A stretch of 64,000 nucleotides of DNA from Oscillospiraceae bacterium (lineage in GTDB: Bacteria > Bacillota > Clostridia > Oscillospirales > Acutalibacteraceae): NCBI GenBank assembly GCA_015066595.1, contig SVNZ01000002.1:186001-250000 (forward strand), read 5' to 3'. A model generated the notes under the pieces. The model saw nothing but the letters and a program-made list of their open reading frames with translations, did not search any database and was not told where the DNA came from. Positions 41,933-50,294 of this stretch are shown one piece after another (positions within the stretch are counted from its first letter, which is position 1; each line of letters starts with the position of its first letter). The position numbers and the translations under genes are program-made.

Positions 41933-43150
41933 TTATCTGATTCCATACTTCTCGATAACATAATCCATATCTTTGTCGCCACGGCCTGAAAGGTTGACAA
42001 GGATAGAGCCTTTGCCCATCTTTTTAGCAAGCTTCATAGCGTAAGCGACAGCGTGAGAGCTCTCAATCGCTGGGATAATACCCTCAAGACGAGAAAGCTC
42101 GAAGAACGCATCGATTGTATCATCGTCGCCGATGACGTCGTAGTTTACTCGACCGAGCTCGTGCAAGAATGCGTGCTCAGGACCACTTGATGGATAGTCA
42201 AGACCAGAAGCGACTGAATAAACAGGAGCAGGATCACCGTTCTCGTCTTTGAGCATGATGGAGTTAAAACCGTGCATAACGCCCTCTTCGCCATACTGCA
42301 GTGACGCTGCATGGTCGCCCAGAGTTGTACCACGACCGAGTGGCTCGATACCGTAGATATCAACAGGGTCATTCAAAAAGCCTGCGAAGAAACCTGCAGC
42401 GTTAGAACCGCCACCAAGACACGCAACGATAGCATCAGGAAGCTCGCCTGTCATCTTTGTGAACTGATCTCTCGCCTCAATACCCACAACGCTCTGGAAA
42501 TCACGTACCATCATCGGGAACGGATGCGGACCAACAACAGAGCCGATGCAGTAGATAGCGTCTTTGTACCCTTTGCAGTATGCGTCAAAAGCCGCATCGA
42601 CAGCTTCTTTGAGAGTCTGCAGACCGTGAGTAACCTCGACAACATTTGCGCCTAATATCTTCATTCGTGCTACGTTAGGAGCCTGTTTTTTGATATCGAC
42701 AGAGCCCATATAGATGTCACATTCAAGGCCGAAATATGCCGCAGCAGTAGCGAGAGCCACACCGTGCTGGCCTGCGCCTGTTTCTGCGATAACTTTCTTT
42801 TTGCCCATGTATTTTGCGAGCAACGCCTCGCCCATACAGTGGTTGAGTTTGTGCGCACCTGTGTGGTTTAAGTCCTCACGCTTTGCGTAAATCTGCACGT
42901 TGCCAAGCTTGTTAGAAAGTCGCTCAAGGTGAGAAATCGGAGTTGGACGACCCTGAAACTCCCTACGGATACGACGCAGCTCGTCGATGAACTTGCGTGA
43001 TTTGCAGATAGTGAAGTAAGCCTCAGTGATTTCTTTCATCGCCTTTTTCAGCTCAGGCGAAACATACGCACCACCGTACTTGCCGAAATAACCGTCTTCG
43101 TTCGGATAGTTTTTAAAATAAGTGTCAAAATCAATATTATTAAATACCAT
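41933..43150 (-). CDS. trpB: Tryptophan synthase beta chain, orphan
   Basis: The start is the ATG of MVFNNIDFD, as the longer frame overlaps the upstream gene. The 405-residue PLP enzyme has [14 protein letters not shown] (PLP Lys near 95), [14 protein letters not shown] (phosphate loop near 240) and a late SGRGDKD. It joins indole and serine into tryptophan. No trpA or other trp genes adjoin, so it probably uses indole from outside or from another source. It follows the ECF S gene, under the Trp T-box. Confidence 0.95.
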   Translation of the reverse strand: MVFNNIDFDTYFKNYPNEDGYFGKYGGAYVSPELKKAMKEITEAYFTICKSRKFIDELRRIRREFQGRPTPISHLERLSNKLGNVQIYAKREDLNHTGAHKLNHCMGEALLAKYMGKKKVIAETGAGQHGVALATAAAYFGLECDIYMGSVDIKKQAPNVARMKILGANVVEVTHGLQTLKEAVDAAFDAYCKGYKDAIYCIGSVVGPHPFPMMVRDFQSVVGIEARDQFTKMTGELPDAIVACLGGGSNAAGFFAGFLNDPVDIYGIEPLGRGTTLGDHAASLQYGEEGVMHGFNSIMLKDENGDPAPVYSVASGLDYPSSGPEHAFLHELGRVNYDVIGDDDTIDAFFELSRLEGIIPAIESSHAVAYAMKLAKKMGKGSILVNLSGRGDKDMDYVIEKYGIR

Positions 43151-43187
43151 AGTGTACCTCTCAAAAAACAATAGTATAAGTATATGA

Positions 43188-43688
43188 TTAAAGTTTAATT
43201 TTGTTCTTCTCAAACAGCTTAATAAGCAATATGCCAAGAATAACTCCTGCGGCACCCTGCACTGCGTTTGCCGGAATATTCACAGCAGATGGAACAAATC
43301 CATACATAAGTCCTTCAAATACGAAATATCCTGCAATCATCAGTATTTCGGCAAGCACCGAGCTGACAATTCTGGACGGTAACTGTGGGATTTTCTTGTG
43401 CGCAAGCTTAAACCCAAAGTAAGCAACCAGCGCCATCAATCCCTTGATCACAAAGGTCACAGGAGCGTAAATCACATAGCCCGAAAACAAATCTGCGAGT
43501 GCCGACCCTATGCCTGCCGCCAAAAAGCCATACATAGGAGACAATATCCAGCCCGCTAGCAAAACGATACAGTCACCTAAATTTATGTACCCCTTCAGTG
43601 GTGATGGAACTTTGATTAACATTGTGGCTACACACACAAGAGCAGCCAGTAAAGATGCTATTATGATTTTTTGAGTTGTAGTTTTCAT
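43188..43688 (-). CDS. ECF transporter S component, probably for tryptophan or indole
   Basis: The 166-residue protein has about five to six membrane helices and the S-component N-terminus ([21 protein letters not shown], with ALxxA-type packing), [18 protein letters not shown] and an NAVQGAAGV end. It would bind a small substrate and dock on a shared ECF energy module not encoded here. Its position between a tryptophan T-box and trpB suggests tryptophan or a precursor such as indole, as for TrpP-type S components; this is inferred from context. Confidence 0.82.
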   Translation of the reverse strand: MKTTTQKIIIASLLAALVCVATMLIKVPSPLKGYINLGDCIVLLAGWILSPMYGFLAAGIGSALADLFSGYVIYAPVTFVIKGLMALVAYFGFKLAHKKIPQLPSRIVSSVLAEILMIAGYFVFEGLMYGFVPSAVNIPANAVQGAAGVILGILLIKLFEKNKIKL

Positions 43689-43811
43689 ATTTTCACCTCA
43701 TCATAAAAGTTTTGCTACACATAACAATCATCTATTATCAGTTCGATACAAAAACACGCCATCGTTTTGTCAGTAGTATCATAATTGCCTCCAAATAAAA
43801 ACCAAAACTTT

Positions 43812-44204
43812 TCAAGGCTTCCCCTTGAGGGGAGGCTCCGCCGTAGGCGGTGGTGAGGTGCGAATATGATTCCATATGTCTTCACAAACACCATTAAAAT
43901 TAGTTTTCACTTCAAGATTTGAATATCGTAAAACAGTTAAACCTAAACCTTTTAAAAATTCATCTCTGATTATATCTTTAGCTTCGCCTTTAATATCAAA
44001 ATGTTGTGAGCCATCAAGTTCTATCACAACCTTGGCACTTGAACAATAAAAATCGACAATATAGTCACCAACGACCTTTTGCCTATTCACTGTAACTGGT
44101 AAATTTTTGAGAAAATCGTACCACAAGTGACGTTCTTCTTTGGTCATGTTTTTCCGAAGAGTCTTCGATAATCCTGTAAGTTTTGGATTGCTTATTTCGT
44201 TCAT
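43812..44204 (-). CDS. DUF559/Vsr-like endonuclease domain protein
   Basis: The 130-residue protein has a PD-(D/E)XK fold of the DUF559 type: EERHLWYDFLKNLPV near the start, DYIVDFYCSSAKVVIELDGSQH (catalytic Asp, Glu and Gln, near 46-66), and LRYSNLEV. Its ribosome site GAGGTG and its last 14 residues (SPPPTAEPP...) are both encoded by the cassette's inverted ends. It lies inside the palindrome-ended cassette and may promote the cassette's spread. Confidence 0.82.
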   Translation of the reverse strand: MNEISNPKLTGLSKTLRKNMTKEERHLWYDFLKNLPVTVNRQKVVGDYIVDFYCSSAKVVIELDGSQHFDIKGEAKDIIRDEFLKGLGLTVLRYSNLEVKTNFNGVCEDIWNHIRTSPPPTAEPPLKGKP

Positions 44205-44257
44205 TATGACACCTCATCCACCACAAGTGGTCCCCCTTCCCCTCAAGGGGAAGGCTT
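43814..44257. mobile_element. 444-bp palindrome-ended DUF559 cassette
   Basis: The two ends are inverted copies of about 47 bp. Each reads inward as AAG.CTTCCCCTTGAGGGGA, then a second hairpin (GCTCCGCC/GGCGG on the left, GGACCAC/GTGG on the right), then TGG.TGAGGTG. One gene fills the inside. It separates a T-box leader from the ECF S gene the leader should control. Confidence 0.75.
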
Positions 44258-44263
44258 AGTGCT

Positions 44264-44565
44264 TTGCAAAAAATAACGCCCTCGACAGTATTGCTACTGT
44301 CAAGGACGAATAAAACTTATCCGCGGTGCCACCTTGATTCACCAAATCGGTGCGCTTTACAGGATACTGACATATCCGTGACAACTGACGTATGCCCCAC
44401 GTTGCAGAATACTCTGCGAGTTTTCAGAAAAAACGTCGCATTTGACTGCACCCTCAGCGGTCCATTTGACAACCTGTATCTTACCCGACTTTCAGCACCA
44501 CGGGCTCTCTGTAAAGGCATTTGCTGTCTTTATCTCCGCGTCAACGGTTTGAAAACTTAATTTAT
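44264..44565 (-). ncRNA. T-box riboswitch, specifier UGG (tryptophan)
   Basis: On the minus strand the conserved T-box word AAGGTGGCACCGCGG is followed by a terminator (CGTCCTTGACAGTA/TACTGTCGAGGGCG, then TTATTTTTT). Upstream, stem I has GCGGAGATAA opposite AAATGGACCGC, which places the codon UGG followed by A in the specifier loop, and an AGAGAGCCC element. UGG reads tryptophan. Uncharged tRNA-Trp should stabilise the antiterminator and allow transcription. Confidence 0.9.
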
Positions 44566-44571
44566 GTAGGC

Positions 44572-44600
44572 ATTATACACCCAAGGAAAAAAAGTGTCAA
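44572..44600 (-). promoter_or_regulatory. T-box promoter
   Basis: On the minus strand TTGACA and TATAAT are both perfect and 17 bp apart (plus 44595-44600 and 44572-44577). Confidence 0.88.
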
Positions 44601-44632
44601 GGGGTGCGCTGTGCGTAATAGTTTATTCACTA

Positions 44633-45253
44633 TCAGTTTTTATTTATGTAGTCTTTTATATCATTAACAAAAAATGATAGCAACTCACCTTTTCGAGTAC
44701 GTTTTAAACCTAAATCTCTTCTCATCTCATTTATTATCTTCTCTATAATGAACATATTGTCATATGCTGTATCAGGGTTTGCACCATTGAGCCTAAACTG
44801 AATCCAATTCTTAACAACTTTTTTAGATCCCCACAGTGATAAGTCTTTAGAAAAGCTATGTATATCTTTAATCATATCACTTTCTGTATAGCTTCCTGGA
44901 TTATTAGTATTTTGCTGAACTTTATATATCATATCAATAAACTCTTTATAAGGTTTCTCTCTTTTTTGTGCTAAGTACTCCTGTCTATTTTTTCGATAAT
45001 CAATAAATTTAGATACTACAGAACTAAAAATAACACCTATTATAGAAACCCCACCTGTAATTAACGCAACTATCACAACAGCATCTAATTTAGATGCTAT
45101 TGTAGCTAGCCAGTTAATAAATTTATCTCCTACATACCACAAACCCATCAAAAGACCTATAACCAATCCAATTGCTATAAGTATAATAAACCATGCTAAA
45201 ACTATGCTCGATACAGGTTGTTTGTTGACGGGTTTAGTTTTTTCGTTATCCAT
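44633..45253 (-). CDS. Two-helix membrane protein in the restriction operon
   Basis: The start is the ATG behind GAGGAG. The 206-residue protein has two membrane helices (about 20-45 and 55-82, VVIVALITGGVSIIGVIFSS) and a basic, helical cytoplasmic part with YRKNRQEYLAQKREKPYKEF. No family is recognised, though membrane proteins with long cytoplasmic helices are frequent in defence operons. It lies 33 bp after a 52-codon gene and belongs to the restriction operon. Confidence 0.68.
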   Translation of the reverse strand: MDNEKTKPVNKQPVSSIVLAWFIILIAIGLVIGLLMGLWYVGDKFINWLATIASKLDAVVIVALITGGVSIIGVIFSSVVSKFIDYRKNRQEYLAQKREKPYKEFIDMIYKVQQNTNNPGSYTESDMIKDIHSFSKDLSLWGSKKVVKNWIQFRLNGANPDTAYDNMFIIEKIINEMRRDLGLKRTRKGELLSFFVNDIKDYINKN

Positions 45254-45286
45254 GAATATACTCCTCACATTTATTTGCCTGTAATG

Positions 45287-45445
45287 TTATGTTGATAGAT
45301 CTTTCAACATCTCTTTTATTACCTCTATTTTGCTTACCTCGTCAAGCACCTGAATCCTTTGTAATGGTGTTAGATTATTAAAAGAATCTATAGCTTGTTT
45401 TATATCATTTATTGCTTTTATGTAGTTATATTGTTCTTGTGTCAT
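45287..45445 (-). CDS. 52-residue protein in the restriction operon
   Basis: A short reading frame starts at ATG behind GGGGAG, 14 bp after the restriction-modification gene stop. The product is helical and charged (YIKAINDIKQAIDSF, LDEVSKIEVIKEML). Good ribosome site, tight spacing and strand support a real gene. It could be a control or accessory factor; no match is recognised. Confidence 0.6.
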   Translation of the reverse strand: MTQEQYNYIKAINDIKQAIDSFNNLTPLQRIQVLDEVSKIEVIKEMLKDLST

Positions 45446-45458
45446 ATATACTCCCCTT

Positions 45459-48209
45459 TTATTTCGTAAGTTCCTGATACATTTTCATTAGTTCGGCTAC
45501 TATTGCGGATTCAGACATATCATTCTTAAAACCGTATGCTTTCATTACAGCCAAATCATTTGCTTGGTGTGCTTTGCGAAGTTCAGGTGGCATTGTTAGT
45601 TCATCATACAAATCAGCTAAACTACAATCAGGGTAAAGTTCTCTTGCATCGAGTATAGTCTGTGCAGTCTTTTCGATTTCTGCCCTTTGCTGTTCAGTAG
45701 GCTCAGGCCACGGGAAGTTGTTATATAGAGCAGGCGAATATCTATAATCGCTTTTTAATCTTCCACAAAGAGTTCTTACCCATGACATATGAACATTCGA
45801 CTCTAATATGCCGAACATATGTAAATCAGCATTTTCAGCAGTCATTACTGAATTACTCGCTATAACTTCTTTATTCATAAAACCCATAGGAATATATTTT
45901 CTAGAAGCACCTGAAGTTTCTGGTATTAAAATATAATCACTTTGTGGTTGTCTAATTTGTGAAAACAACGTTGGGGTATCTGCCTGTTTTTGTACAACTA
46001 AAGTTGGAGATGCTAATCGCTTATTTATTACCTTTTGTAAACGCTCTCTAACTTCAGGTATATTTCTATAGTCACTAGGATTAGCACCGATAAACCAAAA
46101 ACAATAACGCTCTATATTGTTTATAAAATCTCTTGATCCCATATATACTTTTATGTATTTTTTTAAATATGGATATTTAGTTACAAAATATATACGTTCT
46201 TCAGGAGTAAGAATTAAGCCTCCGTCATCCCAAGGTTTATTTCCTTGTGTTAATTTAGGTAAATTATTAGGAGCTTTACCCCTAGAAGTTATATAGAAAT
46301 CAGGAGCGTCAACCAAATATCCATTTATATGAGAAACTACTTTTTTTCTATTGTTTTCTGATATAAATTTTTCTTTTAGGTTATCTCTACTAAAACCAAT
46401 AATAACACAATGAACCGCTGCCTTTTCAGTAGCTTCGCTATCCCATTGAAAAGTTCTATATGCAAAGTTAATATAGTTATTGGTCAAAATATCTTCCCAC
46501 AATGGTCTAACTTGTTCACCTTGAGTAATTGAGTTAGTTGAAACAAACGCTACTCGAATATGTGTATTTTCTATATAGTTAGATGCTTTTTTATACCAAC
46601 ACGCTACATAGTCTAACTTGCCCGCCTTATTATTACTAAAGACCAAAGCTTTATCTTCTTTTTGCTCTTCAGCTCTAATGCCTATTGAACTACCCACAAA
46701 CGGTGGGTTGCCCATGATGTAGTTGAGCTTGTCTTTTTCTACAATATCTTCCCAATCGATACGCAGGGCGTTGCCCTCGACGATGTACGCATTCGATTTC
46801 AGCGGTAAAAAGTCGAGGTCTTTGTGGATGATATCTTCGGTTTCTTTCATCATCTGGGATTCAGCTATCCACAGGGCTGTTTTTGCGACTGTCACTGCGA
46901 AGTCGTTGATTTCGATGCCATAGAACTGGTCGATGGTGACTTTGATTGTGTCGCCCATATCGAGTAGCATCTGGTCGCCTTCTTGGAGCTTTATCGCTTC
47001 GTTTTCAAGTCTGCGAAGGCTCAGGTATGTTTCGGTCAGGAAGTTGCCCGAACCGCACGCAGGGTCAAGGAAGGTGAGTGTGCCGAGCTTTTCTCGAAAC
47101 TCACAGAGCTTTTTCTCTCTTGTTTTGCCGAGCTTTATCTCTTTGATTTCGCACAGCTCTGCTTTCAAGTCATCTAAGAAAAGTGGGTCAATAACCTTGT
47201 GGATATTTTCGATAGAGGTGTAGTGCATGCCACCACTACGTCTTGTTTCAGGGTTGAGCGTGCTTTCGAACACAGCACCAAAAATAGTCGGCGATATATC
47301 CGACCAGTCAAAGTCAGCCGATGCCTTGTTCAAAAGTATATCACGAATAGCATCGTTCATCTGCGGAATCACTATGTCGCTGTCAGAGAACAGTCCACCA
47401 TTAACATATGGAAACGCAAGCAGAGCTTCGTCTTCATACTCGTCACGGTCTTCTACCTTTGTATCGAGTATGCGGAAAAGGTCTAAAAGTGCTTTTCTCA
47501 TATCCTTGGCAGAATACATATTGATGTAATTGTAAAACTTTCCGTGTCCGTCGAACACCCCTGCGTCTTCTGCATAAAGACAGAATACAAGACGAACACA
47601 AAGCATATTAAGACTCTGCAGTGTGTGGGGGTCAGTAGGGTCGTGATATTGCTTCAGAATCTCGTCGTAAAGCAAACCGACCAAGCGACCTGCTTTTATC
47701 GACACTTCCATCTCACGCTTTATATTCTCGTCGCCTGTATCAACCAAAAACTGCAGTCGATAGTACTCTTTGTGCAAATTTTTGAGCAGAATGCTCTCAG
47801 GCTCAGAGTTCGGCTTTTCCATATCATAAACTAGAAATTCCTCAAAATTGCAGGTCACTATCCAACGAGGTCTGAGCGAATACGGTAAATCTGCGGAGTA
47901 ACGCTGTGCTTGCTGAAACGGTGTGAGCAATGTACCGTCAGACTGCTTTATGGCTTTTTTCAGGTCTTTGCCCTTGCCTTTTTGTTCTATCAACACGTGA
48001 GTAGACGCAATATATCCGTCGATAAAGCTCGTGTGGTCAATCTTCTTGACCTGCTCTTCAAAACTGATGAACTTTTCAGGCTGTTCAACTTCCAAAACAT
48101 CTCTCAAAAGTGAGAGCCAGAATGGTTGAGATTCACCCTTTTCGTAGCCTTTATCCTTCCAGTATTGTGCAAATTCTTTTGCTTTTGTGCGACGCTGTGT
48201 ATCTGTCAT
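45459..48209 (-). CDS. MmeI-like fused restriction endonuclease and DNA methyltransferase
   Basis: The start is the ATG behind AGGAG; an earlier start lacks a site. The 916-residue protein has an N-terminal nuclease motif (DGYIASTHVLIEQKG, catalytic EQK near 73-75, close to the position in MmeI), a helical connector, an adenine-N6 methyltransferase with motif I DPACGSGNF (near 380) and motif IV NPPF (near 499), then a target-recognition region ending in a helical C-terminus. Type IIL enzymes cut and methylate with one polypeptide. The key residues look intact. It heads a three-gene operon. Confidence 0.9.
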   Translation of the reverse strand: MTDTQRRTKAKEFAQYWKDKGYEKGESQPFWLSLLRDVLEVEQPEKFISFEEQVKKIDHTSFIDGYIASTHVLIEQKGKGKDLKKAIKQSDGTLLTPFQQAQRYSADLPYSLRPRWIVTCNFEEFLVYDMEKPNSEPESILLKNLHKEYYRLQFLVDTGDENIKREMEVSIKAGRLVGLLYDEILKQYHDPTDPHTLQSLNMLCVRLVFCLYAEDAGVFDGHGKFYNYINMYSAKDMRKALLDLFRILDTKVEDRDEYEDEALLAFPYVNGGLFSDSDIVIPQMNDAIRDILLNKASADFDWSDISPTIFGAVFESTLNPETRRSGGMHYTSIENIHKVIDPLFLDDLKAELCEIKEIKLGKTREKKLCEFREKLGTLTFLDPACGSGNFLTETYLSLRRLENEAIKLQEGDQMLLDMGDTIKVTIDQFYGIEINDFAVTVAKTALWIAESQMMKETEDIIHKDLDFLPLKSNAYIVEGNALRIDWEDIVEKDKLNYIMGNPPFVGSSIGIRAEEQKEDKALVFSNNKAGKLDYVACWYKKASNYIENTHIRVAFVSTNSITQGEQVRPLWEDILTNNYINFAYRTFQWDSEATEKAAVHCVIIGFSRDNLKEKFISENNRKKVVSHINGYLVDAPDFYITSRGKAPNNLPKLTQGNKPWDDGGLILTPEERIYFVTKYPYLKKYIKVYMGSRDFINNIERYCFWFIGANPSDYRNIPEVRERLQKVINKRLASPTLVVQKQADTPTLFSQIRQPQSDYILIPETSGASRKYIPMGFMNKEVIASNSVMTAENADLHMFGILESNVHMSWVRTLCGRLKSDYRYSPALYNNFPWPEPTEQQRAEIEKTAQTILDARELYPDCSLADLYDELTMPPELRKAHQANDLAVMKAYGFKNDMSESAIVAELMKMYQELTK

Positions 48210-48612
48210 AGCTATACTCCTAAAATAATCTGATTTTATTATATGACGGAATGCGACATATTGCAACGATTTTTAAAAAATATCACAGCTATGGACGCTT
48301 AGGACATCACGCCTCGCTCACCTACGCACCTCAACGCACAAAACAAAAAGCACTAAGCCTTGCGGAAGCTTAGTGCCTTTGTTTTTGTTTTGGATTTTTA
48401 TCCATATAAAAATGAGGGGTACAATGATAGACTTTCGCCTACATTGAGGAGGGTAGAACAATACAAAATCAAGTTGCGGTCCTTAACTTTGTACAACTAT
48501 ATTATAACAACTAATTTTTGAAAAATGTGAATTAGCTATGAACTGAAATTGAACTTTTTGAGTATTTTGTGTGAAAAGTTTGTCACAGTATGCGGCATAC
48601 CGCTCTTCGTGT
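48210..48612. other. Gene-free stretch with one terminator
   Basis: Between the restriction gene start and the mntP end lies AT-rich sequence with one strong hairpin, GCACTAAGC/GCTTAGTGC (48350-48376), followed by CTTTGTTTTTG. The stretch at about 48400-48480 has no recognisable gene or riboswitch. Confidence 0.6.
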
Positions 48613-49197
48613 CTAAAAAACTCCTGTGACAAAAATCTCGATGCCGATAAACAACAGTATCGCTCCGCCCAAGAGTGACGCTTTTGACGAAAGCTTTGTA
48701 CCAAAGGTACGTCCAAGCATAATACCGCCCATACATATAAAAAACGTAACTAAAGCAATAATCAGCGCACACACAAGCGCCATAGGCAGCTCGTAGTCAG
48801 ATATCGTGAATCCCACCGACAGCGCATCTATTGAAGTCGCTATACCCTGCACAAGCAGTGCAAGCGGTGTGAGCTTTATATCTTTCTTTTCTTCGTCTTT
48901 GTTTTTGATGCCATCTATCAGCATCGATATGCCGATATACGAAAGCAGTGCAAGCGCAATATACGGAATGAACTTTTCAAACGACTCAAACTGCTGTACC
49001 ACTGTGTGTACGCACACCCACCCGATAAGTGGCATCAATGCCTGAAAAAACGCAAATGTAGTTGCTATACAGCACATCTTGAGCTTGCGCATTTTCGGCT
49101 CGTTCAGCCCGTTTGCAAGCGACACTGAAAATGCATCCATAGCAAGTCCTACACCGAGCAACATACTATTAAAAAAGAACATAAAGTTGTAGTCCAT
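48613..49197 (-). CDS. mntP: Manganese efflux pump MntP
   Basis: The 194-residue protein has six membrane helices and MntP marks: GVGLAMDAFSVSLANG (near 16-31, with the conserved Asp) and the repeat-related QGIATSIDALSVGF (near 113-126). It exports Mn2+. No Mn riboswitch is visible in its 100-bp leader. The DtxR-type regulator at 6343 is a possible but distant controller. Confidence 0.93.
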   Translation of the reverse strand: MDYNFMFFFNSMLLGVGLAMDAFSVSLANGLNEPKMRKLKMCCIATTFAFFQALMPLIGWVCVHTVVQQFESFEKFIPYIALALLSYIGISMLIDGIKNKDEEKKDIKLTPLALLVQGIATSIDALSVGFTISDYELPMALVCALIIALVTFFICMGGIMLGRTFGTKLSSKASLLGGAILLFIGIEIFVTGVF

Positions 49198-49274
49198 TTT
49201 TCTTCCACCTTTGTTTTATGTTCGTATTTTATCACATTTATTTCTTTTGGTAAACACAGATTTTGTCACAAAAA

Positions 49275-49296
49275 ACAGGCTGTATAAAACAGCCTG
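49275..49296 (-). terminator. Terminator after the DUF554 gene
   Basis: CAGGCTGT/ACAGCCTG stem with a T-run on the minus strand. Confidence 0.8.
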
Positions 49297-49300
49297 CGTT

Positions 49301-50068
49301 TTAAATCAAAGTCATAATAAAATCAGCGAGCGGACAAAACAGTATCGGCATAAAAATAGCCGGCACGTAGTTCATCACCTTGAGCTTGGTGATACCTATC
49401 ATATTAAGCGCAAGTCCTACGATGATGATATATCCCGCACAGTTCATAGTGTTCACCGTCACCATAAACGGTGTAAGCTGTGATGTTTGTGCGAGCATAT
49501 CCGCTGAGCCTGAAAAAAAGCTACCGATGAGATATGCCCCAAAGGACATCACACCCTGATACATAAACACAAAAATTGCGGAAAACAACACACCTACTCC
49601 CAAGGAGCTTGCAAAAATAATCGCCGCAACAAAGTCTAAGATGCTTTTTGTAAAAAGCGTTGTGTGGTCGTTAGCAAGACCGCTTTGCAATGAGCCGACT
49701 ATCGTCATCGCTCCGACACAGAAAAGCAGAGATGCCGACACAAACCCCTGTGCGATGCTAATTTTGCCATTTTCGTTTTCGTTTTTATTAAACTTGTTTT
49801 CTATCCAATTACCCAGTGTGTTGACTCTTTTGTCAAGGTCAATCGCTTCGCCAATGACCGCACCCAAAACCACTGACATAATTACAACGAGTGTGTTCAC
49901 TCCGTCCTGAAACACACCGGTTATACCAATGAAAAGTGTGCACAGTCCAAGCCCCTTGAACACCGTATCCGACAGCCTTTTCGGTATCGCTTTTTTAAAG
50001 AGCAAACCCAGTGCTCCACCAACTAGCACCGCTACCGTGTTGACTATTGTTCCTAACATACCAAACAT
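49301..50068 (-). CDS. DUF554 membrane protein
   Basis: The start is the ATG after GCAGGT. The 255-residue protein has about seven membrane helices and family features (GTIVNTVAVLVGGALGLLF near 6-24, VVLGAVIGEAIDLDKRV near 70). The family's function is not established, though it is often called a possible transporter or operon partner. It is divergent from asnB. Confidence 0.82.
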   Translation of the reverse strand: MFGMLGTIVNTVAVLVGGALGLLFKKAIPKRLSDTVFKGLGLCTLFIGITGVFQDGVNTLVVIMSVVLGAVIGEAIDLDKRVNTLGNWIENKFNKNENENGKISIAQGFVSASLLFCVGAMTIVGSLQSGLANDHTTLFTKSILDFVAAIIFASSLGVGVLFSAIFVFMYQGVMSFGAYLIGSFFSGSADMLAQTSQLTPFMVTVNTMNCAGYIIIVGLALNMIGITKLKVMNYVPAIFMPILFCPLADFIMTLI

Positions 50069-50193
50069 AATTTTACCTGCCTTTTTGGTACAAAACAATC
50101 TCTATTTTTCCGTTTTGCACCTGCAATACGCATTATACATCATATTTTTTTGCTTATCAACCGTGGTATTGTAATTTTTTTGTAATAATTATA

Positions 50194-50222
50194 TTGCAGT
50201 TTTTGAGATAATGTGTTATTAT
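50194..50222 (+). promoter_or_regulatory. Promoter of asnB
   Basis: TTGCAG (50194-50199) and TATTAT (50217-50222) are 17 bp apart, about 70 bp upstream of the ATG. Confidence 0.55.
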
Positions 50223-50294
50223 AAAGTTAATTATAATGTAGTATTATGATTATTTTTGAAATACACGTGTTTCACACGAAAGGAGTTTTGCTGT

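Noticed and set aside
49198-49300. Manganese (yybP-ykoY) riboswitch upstream of mntP
   Set aside because: The leader is short and lacks the conserved L1/L3 loop sequences.
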